Shown: positions 49,289 to 58,134 of the stretch, in pieces
How the letters are laid out: every line of letters begins with the position of its first letter
Numbering within the stretch: the first letter of the stretch is position 1
DNA from: Alphaproteobacteria bacterium HGW-Alphaproteobacteria-6
GTDB lineage: Bacteria > Pseudomonadota > Alphaproteobacteria > Rhodobacterales > Rhodobacteraceae
Direction: 5' to 3'
Assembly: GCA_002841115.1 (NCBI GenBank)
Contig: PHEC01000002.1
Location: forward strand, 62,001-126,000
DNA: 64,000 nt
Position numbers and translations under genes: made by a program
The notes under the pieces: model-generated
Told to the model about the DNA's origin: nothing
Seen by the model: only the letters and a program-made list of their open reading frames with translations
Databases searched by the model: none

Positions 49289-50256
49289 TCCGCCTCTCCT
49301 CCCAGTTCCAGCATCCGGCCCGCCGTGTCCTCGTCTGTCACCAGGGTCGAGACATAGCCCCCCCGCAGGACCGAGCGGACCGGCCCGACCTTGTCCACCC
49401 CCGCTGCCACGGCGACGACCCGGTCGCAGGCGCGAATCTCATCGGGGCGCAGGGCCACCAGCCGCTGGTTCAGCGCGAAGTTCGCGACTTGCCCCCGGTC
49501 ATGCACCAGATGGCCAAGGAATTCCGCCATCACCCCCATGCCGGGCAGCATCGCCCGATCCGGGGCCGACAACGGGTGCAGGTCGAAATAGGACGATCCC
49601 GGCGTGGTGATCGACCCGATCCCCACCAGACAGGCCGTCGCACGGCGGGCCAGGTCCATGACCTCTTTCACCGCGCCTAGGTTGATCAGCATCTCGCGCT
49701 GCTCGGCCCGTTCGGCGAATAGGGGCGCGTGCAGCTGCAACGACCGCCCGCCCAGCCGTTCCGCCATGCGCGAGGCCAGGTTGTTGACGTCGGTGTGAAA
49801 CTTGCCCTGCACGCCGCCGGTCAAGGGCACGACCTGCACGTCGATTGGGCGTTCGACCGACAGCGCATCCACCACCGCCGCAACAGCCTTGCCGCCGGAA
49901 ATGCCCAGAATGTCGCCGTCGCGCAGCGTTTCCACCAGATGCGCCGCTGCCGCCTGCCCGACCTGTGCCAGCCTTGTGCCGTCATTGTCCGACACGGTGG
50001 GCGACACGATTGCCCCTTGCACCAACCCGGTTTCGACCAGTTGGTGTTCCAGCTCCATCAGGCGCTGGAAGGGCGTTTCGATGCTGATCTTCACCATCCC
50101 GGACCGCCGCGCCTGAGCAATGATCCGGTTCACCTTGGAGGTGGACAGATTCATCTCCTCGGCAATCTCGGCCTGTTTGCGGCCTTCGATGAAATGCCGC
50201 ACCAGCACGGCATGCACCTGCCGCATCGAGGTGAAATCGTCGTTCAACTCGTTCAT
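49285..50256 (-). CDS. SorC/DeoR-type sugar-binding transcriptional regulator
   Basis: VRHFIEGRKQAEIAEEMNLSTSKVNRIIAQARRSGMVKISIETPF, LGISGGKAVAAVVDAL. Confidence 0.9.
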   Translation of the reverse strand: MNELNDDFTSMRQVHAVLVRHFIEGRKQAEIAEEMNLSTSKVNRIIAQARRSGMVKISIETPFQRLMELEHQLVETGLVQGAIVSPTVSDNDGTRLAQVGQAAAAHLVETLRDGDILGISGGKAVAAVVDALSVERPIDVQVVPLTGGVQGKFHTDVNNLASRMAERLGGRSLQLHAPLFAERAEQREMLINLGAVKEVMDLARRATACLVGIGSITTPGSSYFDLHPLSAPDRAMLPGMGVMAEFLGHLVHDRGQVANFALNQRLVALRPDEIRACDRVVAVAAGVDKVGPVRSVLRGGYVSTLVTDEDTAGRMLELGGEAE

Positions 50257-51239
50257 GCCCTGCCTCCCGCCGCCTGACGCTTCACGAGGTAGTGGTCAAA
50301 GGTCACGGCGGCCAGCAGGATCGAGCCGCGGATGATGTCCTGCCAGTAGACCGACACGTTCAGAAGCGCGAGCGAGGACGACACCAGCGACAGAAGCACC
50401 GCGCCCAGGATTGCGCCCAGGATGCTGCCCTTTCCGCCCGAGAGGCTGGCCCCGCCGATGACGGCTGCGGCGATGACGTTCAGCTCCATCCCGACGCCGA
50501 AGGTGGGCTGGGCCGATCCGAAGCGGGCCATGTAGATCACCCCCGCAACACCGCAGAGGGTGGAGCACAGGACCGTGGTCAGGAAGATCACCCGCTTGGT
50601 GCGGATGCCGGAATAGGCGGCGGCCTTTTCATTGCTGCCGGTGTAGTAGACCAGCCGGAAGGCCGTGGTGCGGCGCAGAAGGAAGTCGAAAACGGCGACG
50701 ACGATGACGAAGATCACGATGGCGACCGGGATCACCCCGATCGACCCGATGCCGATCCACTTGAACCCCTCGGGCAGGTTGTAAAGCCCCAAAGGCCGCC
50801 CCCCGGTGCCCAGCAGGCACAGGCCGCGTGCGATGACCATTGCTGCCAGCGTCACGATGAAGTGGTGCAGTCCCACCACTGTGACAAAGAACCCGATCAC
50901 CGCCCCGATCCCGGCACAGACCCCGATGGCGACCAGCGCCGCAATCCAGGGGTTCACCCCGTTCAGGAACAACAGGCCCGCCACGACCATCGACAGCGCC
51001 GTGACCGACCCGACCGACAGGTCGATCCCGCCCGAGATCAGCAGGATCGTCATTCCCACCACCACAATCGCCTCGACCGAAAACGCCATCGCCATGGCGC
51101 GCATGTTGGGCCAAGTCATGAAATGCTCTGACGCGCCCGACATGATCAGGAACAGGACCAGAATGATCAGCACCAGCCCGGTTTCCCGTGCCCCGAACAG
51201 GCGGGAGAGGAAGCTGCGCTCGGGGGTCGTTGCGGTCAT
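50253..51239 (-). CDS. Sugar ABC transporter permease, RbsC-like
   Basis: [57 protein letters not shown]. Confidence 0.92.
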   Translation of the reverse strand: MTATTPERSFLSRLFGARETGLVLIILVLFLIMSGASEHFMTWPNMRAMAMAFSVEAIVVVGMTILLISGGIDLSVGSVTALSMVVAGLLFLNGVNPWIAALVAIGVCAGIGAVIGFFVTVVGLHHFIVTLAAMVIARGLCLLGTGGRPLGLYNLPEGFKWIGIGSIGVIPVAIVIFVIVVAVFDFLLRRTTAFRLVYYTGSNEKAAAYSGIRTKRVIFLTTVLCSTLCGVAGVIYMARFGSAQPTFGVGMELNVIAAAVIGGASLSGGKGSILGAILGAVLLSLVSSSLALLNVSVYWQDIIRGSILLAAVTFDHYLVKRQAAGGRA

Positions 51240-52816
51240 TGGATGGTCTCGCTTGCGGCCAGCGCACCGGGCGCGGCAAGAGTCATGATGTTGCGTTCGG
51301 TGATCGCGGGGCCGGTCAACTCGCCGGTGATCCGGCCTTCGCTGACCACAAGCACCCGATCGCAAAGGCCGATCAACTCTGGCAATTCGGAGGAGATGAC
51401 AAGGATTCCGACACCAGCCTCGGCCAAGCCCCGCAGGATGCCGTGAATCTCGGCCTTTGCGCCCACATCTACCCCGCGCGTGGGCTCGTCCAGCAGGATC
51501 ACCTTCGGCTCGACCGCCAGAAGTTTGGCGAGCGCCACTTTCTGCTGGTTCCCGCCCGACAGGCTGGCCACCCGATGCGCGGGGCTGGCCGCCTTCAATT
51601 GCAGCGACTGGCCGATGCGGCGGGCCTGCGCCGTCTCACGCGCGGCGTTGATTACCCCGAACCGCCCCGCCACCCGACGCAGGTCCAGCGCGGCAATATT
51701 GGCGGCGATGGGCAGGTCCAGGAAGACGCCGTCGCCCTTGCGATCTTCCGACAGGTACACGATCCCGCGCTGGATGCAGTCGGCATAGTCGCGGAGCTGG
51801 ACCTCGACCCCATGCAGCCAGACGCGGCCCGTGGCTTTACCCTCTAGCCGCGTCAACCCGCGGGCGATCTCGCTGCGACCTGCGCCGATCAAGCCGCCAA
51901 GGCCCAGGATTTCGCCCCGCTTCAGGGAGAAGGATACGTTGCGGAAGCGCAGGTCGCTCAACCCCTCTACCCGCAGGATTTCGTCGCCCGGCGGCTCCGC
52001 CAGCTTTGGCGGAAAAAGCGCGTCCCGTTGCCGCCCGACCATCGCATTCACAACGTCCGAAGGCGTCACATCGGTCACCCGGTCTGTGCGGATGTGCTGG
52101 CCGTCGCGCATCACCGTTACCCGGTCGCAGGTCCCAAGAATCTCGGCCATCCGGTGGCTGATGTAGATGATCCCGATCCCCCGCGCCGCGAGGCCGCGCA
52201 TGATGCCGAAAAGCTTCTGCGCTTCATGCTCGGTCAACGCCGCCGTGGGTTCGTCCAGGATCAGGATGCGGCAGTCAAGCGTCAGCGCCTTGGCAATCTC
52301 GACCAGTTGCTGCTGCGAGATCGACAACTGCCCTGCGGGCAAGCGCGGGTCGATATCGGCCAAAGGTGCCAGCACCTTTGCGGCCCGGTCGATCAGGTCG
52401 CCGCCGCCCATCAACAGGCGACGGGACGTGGCGGTCCGTGACATGAAGATGTTCTCGGCCACCGAGATGTCGGCGCAGAGCGCGATCTCCTGGTGGACAA
52501 ACCCGATCCCCAGGGCTTGCGCCGCCGCCGGGCTGTCGATCCGTACCGGCTGACCATCAATCCGGATTTCGCCGCCGTCCGGCTGCAGGATGCCGTCTAT
52601 GATGTTCATCAGCGTCGATTTGCCCGCGCCATTCTCGCCTGCCAGCGCGTGAATCTCGCCCGCCCGTAACTCGAACTGTGCCGAGCGCAGCGCGCGGATC
52701 GCCCCGAAGGACTTCGTCACGTCTGTCAGTTGAAGGAGAGGCGGGGGGAGTTGCGGCGGGGCAATCGGGTCAGCCGCGGCCGTCCATGTAGGCTTCCAGC
52801 ACGAAGCTTTCGGCAT
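51236..52816 (-). CDS. Sugar ABC transporter ATP-binding protein, RbsA-like (start uncertain, about 52740-52816)
   Basis: Two ABC cassettes: LAGENGAGKSTLMNIIDGILQPDGG and LSGGNQQKVALAKLLAVEPKVILLDEPTRGVDVGAK. Confidence 0.92.
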   Translation of the reverse strand: MPKASCWKPTWTAAADPIAPPQLPPPLLQLTDVTKSFGAIRALRSAQFELRAGEIHALAGENGAGKSTLMNIIDGILQPDGGEIRIDGQPVRIDSPAAAQALGIGFVHQEIALCADISVAENIFMSRTATSRRLLMGGGDLIDRAAKVLAPLADIDPRLPAGQLSISQQQLVEIAKALTLDCRILILDEPTAALTEHEAQKLFGIMRGLAARGIGIIYISHRMAEILGTCDRVTVMRDGQHIRTDRVTDVTPSDVVNAMVGRQRDALFPPKLAEPPGDEILRVEGLSDLRFRNVSFSLKRGEILGLGGLIGAGRSEIARGLTRLEGKATGRVWLHGVEVQLRDYADCIQRGIVYLSEDRKGDGVFLDLPIAANIAALDLRRVAGRFGVINAARETAQARRIGQSLQLKAASPAHRVASLSGGNQQKVALAKLLAVEPKVILLDEPTRGVDVGAKAEIHGILRGLAEAGVGILVISSELPELIGLCDRVLVVSEGRITGELTGPAITERNIMTLAAPGALAASETIQ

Positions 52817-53780
52817 TGTCCTTGGTAATCACGGCGAAACCGTTGTCAACAAAGGGAATTTGCATCGGGTTGAAGCCCGATACCTTGTAGTCGTTGAACG
52901 GGTCGATCAGCCCCGGCTGCGCGCCAAGGAAGGTGTTCATGAAACCGACAAAGCCCTGGATGCCCTGGTTCGGGTTCAGCGCCATGTGGATGTTGCCGGC
53001 CTTGATCTCTTCCAGCGTGGTCGGCGTGATGTCGGCGTGGATGATCATCAGCTTCTTGCCCGCCGCCTTCATCGCCGCAACCGCGCCTTCCGCCGACCCG
53101 GCCTCGGGGATCCAGATCGCAGCCAGGTTCGGGTTCGCCTGCAGCATGGCCGAGACCGCCGTAAAGGCCGCGTTGGTGTCCTGGTTGGTCGCCTGCCGCC
53201 CGACCAGTTTCATGTTCGGATAGTTCTTCTCCATATAGGCGATCAGCGCCGTCACCCGCAGGTCATGGTTCGACTGGCCGGGGTTTTCCAGCACGGCATA
53301 TTCGGCACTGTCGCCCACGGTCTTGACGATCTCTTCCGCCGCAAACGCCGCCTCGGCCAGGTTGTCCGAGGTGATATAGGCGGTGCGCTTCGATTTGGGC
53401 GAATCCGCCGCGAAGGTGGTGACCGAGATGCCCGAGTCGATGGCCCGGTTGATCGGGTCGATGAACGGGTCAGCCTGCATCGGGTGCAACAGGATGCCCT
53501 TGGGGTTCTTCACCAGATCCTGCTCGAACGAGGCGATCTGCTTGGTGATGTCATAGTCCGGCGTGCCGGAAAACACTGCCTCGCAGCCCAAGGCCGCGGC
53601 GGCCTGCTTGAAGCCTTCGAAGACCGGTACCCAGTAGGGATGGCCCATCACCATCACGTTCATCACATAGGTCTCGCCCGGCTCACAGCGCAGGCCGTCT
53701 TGGGCCAAGGCTGCGGGTGCGGCCCCCAGAAGCGCGATGGCCGACGCCCCGCTCAGGACCAGTGACTTGAAGTAGCTCAT
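52770..53780 (-). CDS. Sugar ABC transporter substrate-binding protein, RbsB-like
   Basis: MSYFKSLVLSGASAIALLGAAPAALAQDGLRCEPGETYVMNVMVMGHPYWVPVFEGFKQAAAALG. Confidence 0.92.
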   Translation of the reverse strand: MSYFKSLVLSGASAIALLGAAPAALAQDGLRCEPGETYVMNVMVMGHPYWVPVFEGFKQAAAALGCEAVFSGTPDYDITKQIASFEQDLVKNPKGILLHPMQADPFIDPINRAIDSGISVTTFAADSPKSKRTAYITSDNLAEAAFAAEEIVKTVGDSAEYAVLENPGQSNHDLRVTALIAYMEKNYPNMKLVGRQATNQDTNAAFTAVSAMLQANPNLAAIWIPEAGSAEGAVAAMKAAGKKLMIIHADITPTTLEEIKAGNIHMALNPNQGIQGFVGFMNTFLGAQPGLIDPFNDYKVSGFNPMQIPFVDNGFAVITKDNAESFVLEAYMDGRG

Positions 53781-53819
53781 GTGTTCCTCCTCCCAAGACG
53801 ACGGCGCTTGGCGCCATTT

Positions 53820-53939
53820 TTGCAAGAAATTGCACAGGTCGAAAGACCTTGCGTCATGAGGGCTAGGGGAGATGCTAGCTCATCGTCAACGATGGACTGA
53901 ATTTATTCCTTAAACTGAAATTTCTTGCAAGATCGTGCA
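53820..53939. promoter_or_regulatory. Paired candidate operators upstream of the RbsB-like gene
   Basis: TTGCAAGAAATTGCA (53820-53834) and TTGCAAGATCGTGCA (53925-53939), both TGCA-N6-TGCA, 105 bp apart; plus dyad CATCGTCAACGATG at 53881-53894. Confidence 0.5.
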
Positions 53940-53941
53940 GC

Positions 53942-54122
53942 GCTCAGGAGATTACCTGGACGTCCCGGACACTGGGGTCGATCTGCCGCAGCGCGGCAAG
54001 CACCCGGTCCTTAAGGTTGGTGCCCACATAGGTGGCATGAAGCCGCGTAGGTGCGGTCATCCACCGACCACAGGCGCGCAATCTCACTCTGCCCCATGGT
54101 CAGTTCATCACGCTGCCAGTTG
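53942..54122 (-). pseudogene. Internally deleted remnant of an HTH/DnaA_N-like gene
   Basis: Minus-strand ITTRYNWQRDELTMGQSEIARLWSVDDRT then frame change to RLHATYVGTNLKDRVLAALRQIDPSVRDVQVIS*. Confidence 0.4.
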
Positions 54123-54482
54123 TATCGCGTGGTGATCAGGGCCACGACCCGCAGGCCACGCTGTCCCACTCCATGGGCCTCAACGATGTGGCCGAAGACT
54201 ACACCGTCTGGGGTGTCATGGCCCGCGACCTTATCCGCGAGACGGACCGTATGACTGTGACTTCACCACCATCGACCGCAGGCGGTTGGAGCAGGCCGTG
54301 CGTCTGATGCTCGATCAGCTGGACGGGTAGGGCAGGGACCTTCCCCGCGGGGATGCGACAGCGACCGCGCGAGGCGGTTGTCGCGTTTGTTTCCCGATTT
54401 CAATTGAAGCGGTTAGCTGAAACCTGAGCGGTCAGGCTGGAGCTTGGCATTTCAGCAACGGCCCGTCGGAAGGGCAGGGGGC

Positions 54483-55154
54483 TTACAGTCCTGCGGCCCT
54501 GGTAAGGTTCACGCGGAACCTGTCGCGACGTCGCTGGTAGCGGCGGGTCATCTCGGCCGAAGCATGTCCGAGTTGCTTTTGAACGTAACGTTCATCCACC
54601 TCGGCGCTGCTGGCGAGGCCAGCGCGCAGGGAATGGCCGGAGAAAAGCCGCAACCGGTCGGCTTCGGGAAGCTCCGGCCGCAAGCCCGCATTCTCGACGG
54701 TTTGCTTGATGAGGCGCGCGACATGCTTGTCTGACAGGCGTTCGGAGGTAGCCTTCAGCCCGTTGCGGGAGACCGCGACGAAAAGCGGGCCGAAGTCGAT
54801 CCTGGCGTAGTGCAGCCATTGGGTCAGGGCATTGACCGGGCAGGTCTGATCGGATGAACCACGGGCTATCTCCACCTCACGACAACCGGTCTTGCCGCGC
54901 AGAGTGAGAAGGACGCCATCGTCCATAATCTCGGCCCAGCCACCCGAGTCCGGCGTGTCATCCTCGCCATGATCGAGGCTGACGATTTCGGAGCGGCGAA
55001 GGCCGCCGGCAAAGCCGATCAGCAGGATCGCTCTGTCACGCAAGCCCCGCAGGTCGTGGGTCAGGGTGGCCAGCATGTCGCGCAGATCTTCGGGCAGGAT
55101 CGCCTCTTTCTGTGTGGGCGGACGGGCATGTTTGCGTCGGATCCCGGCAATCCA
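54483..55154 (-). pseudogene. 5'-truncated tyrosine recombinase/integrase
   Basis: IAGIRRKHARPPTQKEAILPEDLRDMLATL...GLRRSEIVSLD...FSGHSLRAGLAS...QLGHASAEMTRRYQRR; catalytic R/HxxR/Y region kept, N-terminal domain missing. Confidence 0.85.
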
Positions 55155-55280
55155 GAACGTCGCGGGTCCGGAAGGCCATCGCCGCCGCCTGCCGGGCCTC
55201 GCTCTTCACGGCGACGAACCGCATTGTCGGACGTGATGCAGCCTCGGCGATCGCCCCCGCATCCACCCCATCGCTTGCCG
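55155..55280 (-). mobile_element. IS110-family transposase fragment
   Basis: VDAGAIAEAASRPTMRFVAVKSEARQAAAMAFRTRDVL resembles the conserved IS110/IS1111 N-terminal region; cut at both ends. Confidence 0.7.
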
Positions 55281-55308
55281 ACCTGCGTGCGAGGAGGCCG
55301 CCTGAAAG

Positions 55309-55324
55309 ACCGACCGATCGGTCA
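55309..55324. promoter_or_regulatory. Candidate PaaR operator upstream of TetR gene
   Basis: ACCGACCGATCGGTCA, containing perfect 12-bp palindrome GACCGATCGGTC; matches 63943-63958. Confidence 0.7.
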
Positions 55325-55400
55325 GTGACATCTTTCCCCGGTTGCGCTAAGGGGGGGCGGACAGCCCCCGGCCCGGGGCGGGTAGCAGGAAGAGATCGTC

Positions 55401-56000
55401 ATGGCCCGGACGCGCGCGCTCGACTTCGAGGAGAAGCAACGCGGAATCCTCGACAAGGCGGCGCAGGTCTTCGCCGAGCAGGGCATGGAAAAGGCGTCGA
55501 TGTCGCAGATCGCCGCCTTTGCCAATGTCTCCAAGGCGCTGCTCTATCACTACTATCCGGCAAAGAACGCGCTGATCTTTGCGATCATTCACACGCATCT
55601 TCAGGAACTGGATGCGGCGCTTGAGGCGGCGGACGATCCGGCGCTGGCGCCCGAGCAGCGGTTGCGGCGGCTGGTCGGCGCGGTTCTCGAGAACTACCGG
55701 GGCGCGGACAACCAGCACAAGGTCCAGCTCAATGCAAAGACGGCCCTGTCGAGCGAGCAGAACACCGAGATAACCGCGATCGAGCGCCGGATCGTGCGGC
55801 GTTTCTCGGCGCTGCTGCGGATGATCAATCCGGATCTGCAAAGCCCGGGCAGGCCGCTCCTGATGCCGGTCACCATGTCGCTTTTCGGCATGCTGAACTG
55901 GGTCTACATGTGGTTCAGGGATGGCGGGCAGGTTCGCCGCGAGGATTATGCCGACCTGGCCACCACCCTGATCCTCGAAGGGATCATGGCGGTCCGCTAG
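55401..56000 (+). CDS. TetR/AcrR regulator, PaaR-like
   Basis: KQRGILDKAAQVFAEQGMEKASMSQIAAFANVSKALLYHYYPAKNALIFAII; adjacent to paa genes. Confidence 0.88.
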   Translation: MARTRALDFEEKQRGILDKAAQVFAEQGMEKASMSQIAAFANVSKALLYHYYPAKNALIFAIIHTHLQELDAALEAADDPALAPEQRLRRLVGAVLENYRGADNQHKVQLNAKTALSSEQNTEITAIERRIVRRFSALLRMINPDLQSPGRPLLMPVTMSLFGMLNWVYMWFRDGGQVRREDYADLATTLILEGIMAVR

Positions 56001-58087
56001 GCCGGCCGCGCCTTCGGGGTCGCTCGGCTTGCTGGCGGCCAGACCTTAGCCACCATGGTCAGCACGTCATACTGCGCCACCACCGCGCCCTTCTGGTTGG
56101 TGACGCGGCAGTCCCAGCGGACCTCGCCGTGGTCGGCGTTGGCGCGCGGGGTGATCTGCTTGCAGGTCAGGCGCACCTGAAGCGTGTCGCCGAAGTAGAC
56201 CGGCGTCAGGAAGCGCAGGCTGTCGACGCCGTAATTGGCCAGGACCGGGCCGGGATCGGGGTCGACGAACAGGCCGGCCGCGAAAGAGGCGATCAGGTAG
56301 CCATGCGCCACCCGGCCGTCGAAGAACGGATTGGCCCGGGCCGCGGCCTCGTCCATATGGGCATAGAAGGTGTCGCCGGTGAAATGGGCGAAGTGTTCCA
56401 CATCCTCCCGGCTGACTTCTCGCGCCGCGGTGACAAGCTGGTCGCCGATCCGCAACTCGCCAAGCGACTTGCGGAACGGATGGATATCCTGGCGTGCTTC
56501 GGCGCCTTCGATCCAGCACCCGGTCAGCGCCGAGACCAGCCGCGGGCTGCCTTGCACCGCGGTGCGCTGCATGTAGTGCTTCACCCCGCGCATCCCGCCC
56601 ATCTCCTCGCCGCCGCCGGCGCGGCCAGGGCCGCCGTGGACCAGGGGCGCCAGCGGCGAGCCGTGGCCGGTCGAGGATCTGGCGGTCTCGCGGTTGCCGA
56701 TCAGCACCCGGCCGTGAAAGGGCGCCAGGCCCGGCACCAGATCGGCCGCCACCGCCGGATCGTCGGTGAAGAGTGACGAGACGAGCGAGCCCTTGCCCAT
56801 CCGCGCCAGCGCCACCGCCTCGGCCGGATCGTCATAGGGCATCACGGTTGCGACCGGGCCGAAGGCCTCGACCTCATGGACCGACCGGGCGGTCAGCGGC
56901 CGGTCGCAATACAACAGGACCGGGTTCAGGAAGGCGCCCGCATGAGCATCGCCCGAGGCCAGATGCACCGCGTCGGGGTCACCCGCCACGATCTCGGCCT
57001 CGGCCCGAAGTGCCTGGATGCGCTGGCGCACCTCGTCGCGCTGAGCAAGGCTGGCCAGCGGACCCATGCGCGCGGCCTCGTCGCCGGGCAGGCCGGGCAG
57101 CGTCCTGCCCAGCCGGTCGCCGATCGCCGATACCGCCGCCTGAACAAGTCCGCGCGGCACCAGCACCCGGCGGATCGCCGTGCATTTCTGCCCGGCCTTC
57201 ACCGTCATCTCGCGCGCGACTTCCTTCACGAAGAGATCGAATTCCGGCGTGCCCGGCCCGGCATCGGGGCCAAGGATCGAGGCATTCAGGCTGTCTGCCT
57301 CCATGGTGAAGCGGACCGCGTTGTCCACCACCGCCGGATGGGATTTCAACGTGCGCCCGGTCGCGGCCGAGCCGGTGAAGGTCACCGCATCCTGACCGGT
57401 CAGATGGTCGAGAAGATCGCCGACCGACCCGCAGATCAGTTGCAGCGCGCCGTCCGGCAGGATGCCGGTCTCGGCGATCCGGCGCACCACCAGTTCGGTC
57501 AGGTAGGCGGTCTGGCTGGCGGGCTTGACGATGCAGGGCATTCCGGCCAGGAGCGTCGGCGCGATCTTTTCCAGCATCCCCCAGACCGGGAAATTGAAGG
57601 CGTTGATATGCACCGCCACACCCTGAAGCGGCGTCAGGATGTGCTGGGCGACGAAACTGCCATCCTTCGACAGGACCTCGACCTCGCCATCGGTCAGCAC
57701 GGGCGCATTCGGCAGTTCCCGCCGCGCCCGGGACGCGAAGGCCAGCATCGTGCCGATGCCGCCCTCGATGTCGACCCAGCCATCCTGGCGGGTGGCCCCG
57801 GTATGCAGGCTCTCGGCGTAGAAATCCTCTTTCAGTTCCATCAGCCGCAGGCCGAGCGCCTTCAGCATCAAGGCCCGGTCATGGAACGACATGCCCCGCA
57901 GCCTTGGGCCCGCCACCCGGCGGCCGTAGTCGAGCGTCGCGGCGAAGTCGACGCCAGAGGAATCGATCAGCGCCACCGCCTGTCCGGTAGCGGCGTCAAC
58001 CAGCGGCTGGCCGTCCTTCCGGCCCTTGATACAGGTTCCGCAGACATGGCTTTCAAGACGGCGCGGAGAGGCGGCCAGTGCGGTCAT
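55997..58087 (-). CDS. paaZ: Phenylacetate degradation bifunctional ALDH / oxepin-CoA hydrolase
   Basis: ALDH part NAFNFPVWGMLEKIAPTLLAGMPCIVKPASQTAYL plus C-terminal MaoC-like hydratase domain. Confidence 0.94.
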   Translation of the reverse strand: MTALAASPRRLESHVCGTCIKGRKDGQPLVDAATGQAVALIDSSGVDFAATLDYGRRVAGPRLRGMSFHDRALMLKALGLRLMELKEDFYAESLHTGATRQDGWVDIEGGIGTMLAFASRARRELPNAPVLTDGEVEVLSKDGSFVAQHILTPLQGVAVHINAFNFPVWGMLEKIAPTLLAGMPCIVKPASQTAYLTELVVRRIAETGILPDGALQLICGSVGDLLDHLTGQDAVTFTGSAATGRTLKSHPAVVDNAVRFTMEADSLNASILGPDAGPGTPEFDLFVKEVAREMTVKAGQKCTAIRRVLVPRGLVQAAVSAIGDRLGRTLPGLPGDEAARMGPLASLAQRDEVRQRIQALRAEAEIVAGDPDAVHLASGDAHAGAFLNPVLLYCDRPLTARSVHEVEAFGPVATVMPYDDPAEAVALARMGKGSLVSSLFTDDPAVAADLVPGLAPFHGRVLIGNRETARSSTGHGSPLAPLVHGGPGRAGGGEEMGGMRGVKHYMQRTAVQGSPRLVSALTGCWIEGAEARQDIHPFRKSLGELRIGDQLVTAAREVSREDVEHFAHFTGDTFYAHMDEAAARANPFFDGRVAHGYLIASFAAGLFVDPDPGPVLANYGVDSLRFLTPVYFGDTLQVRLTCKQITPRANADHGEVRWDCRVTNQKGAVVAQYDVLTMVAKVWPPASRATPKARPA

Positions 58088-58134
58088 GGCGGGTATCCTT
58101 TGCAAGGGCGGGCGGCATCCTGCCGCCCCGGTCG

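Noticed and set aside
53836-53849. AGGTC-GAAA-GACCT tetraloop hairpin near the sugar operon start
   Set aside because: Tetraloop is on the strand opposite the operon transcript; too short to support a riboswitch call
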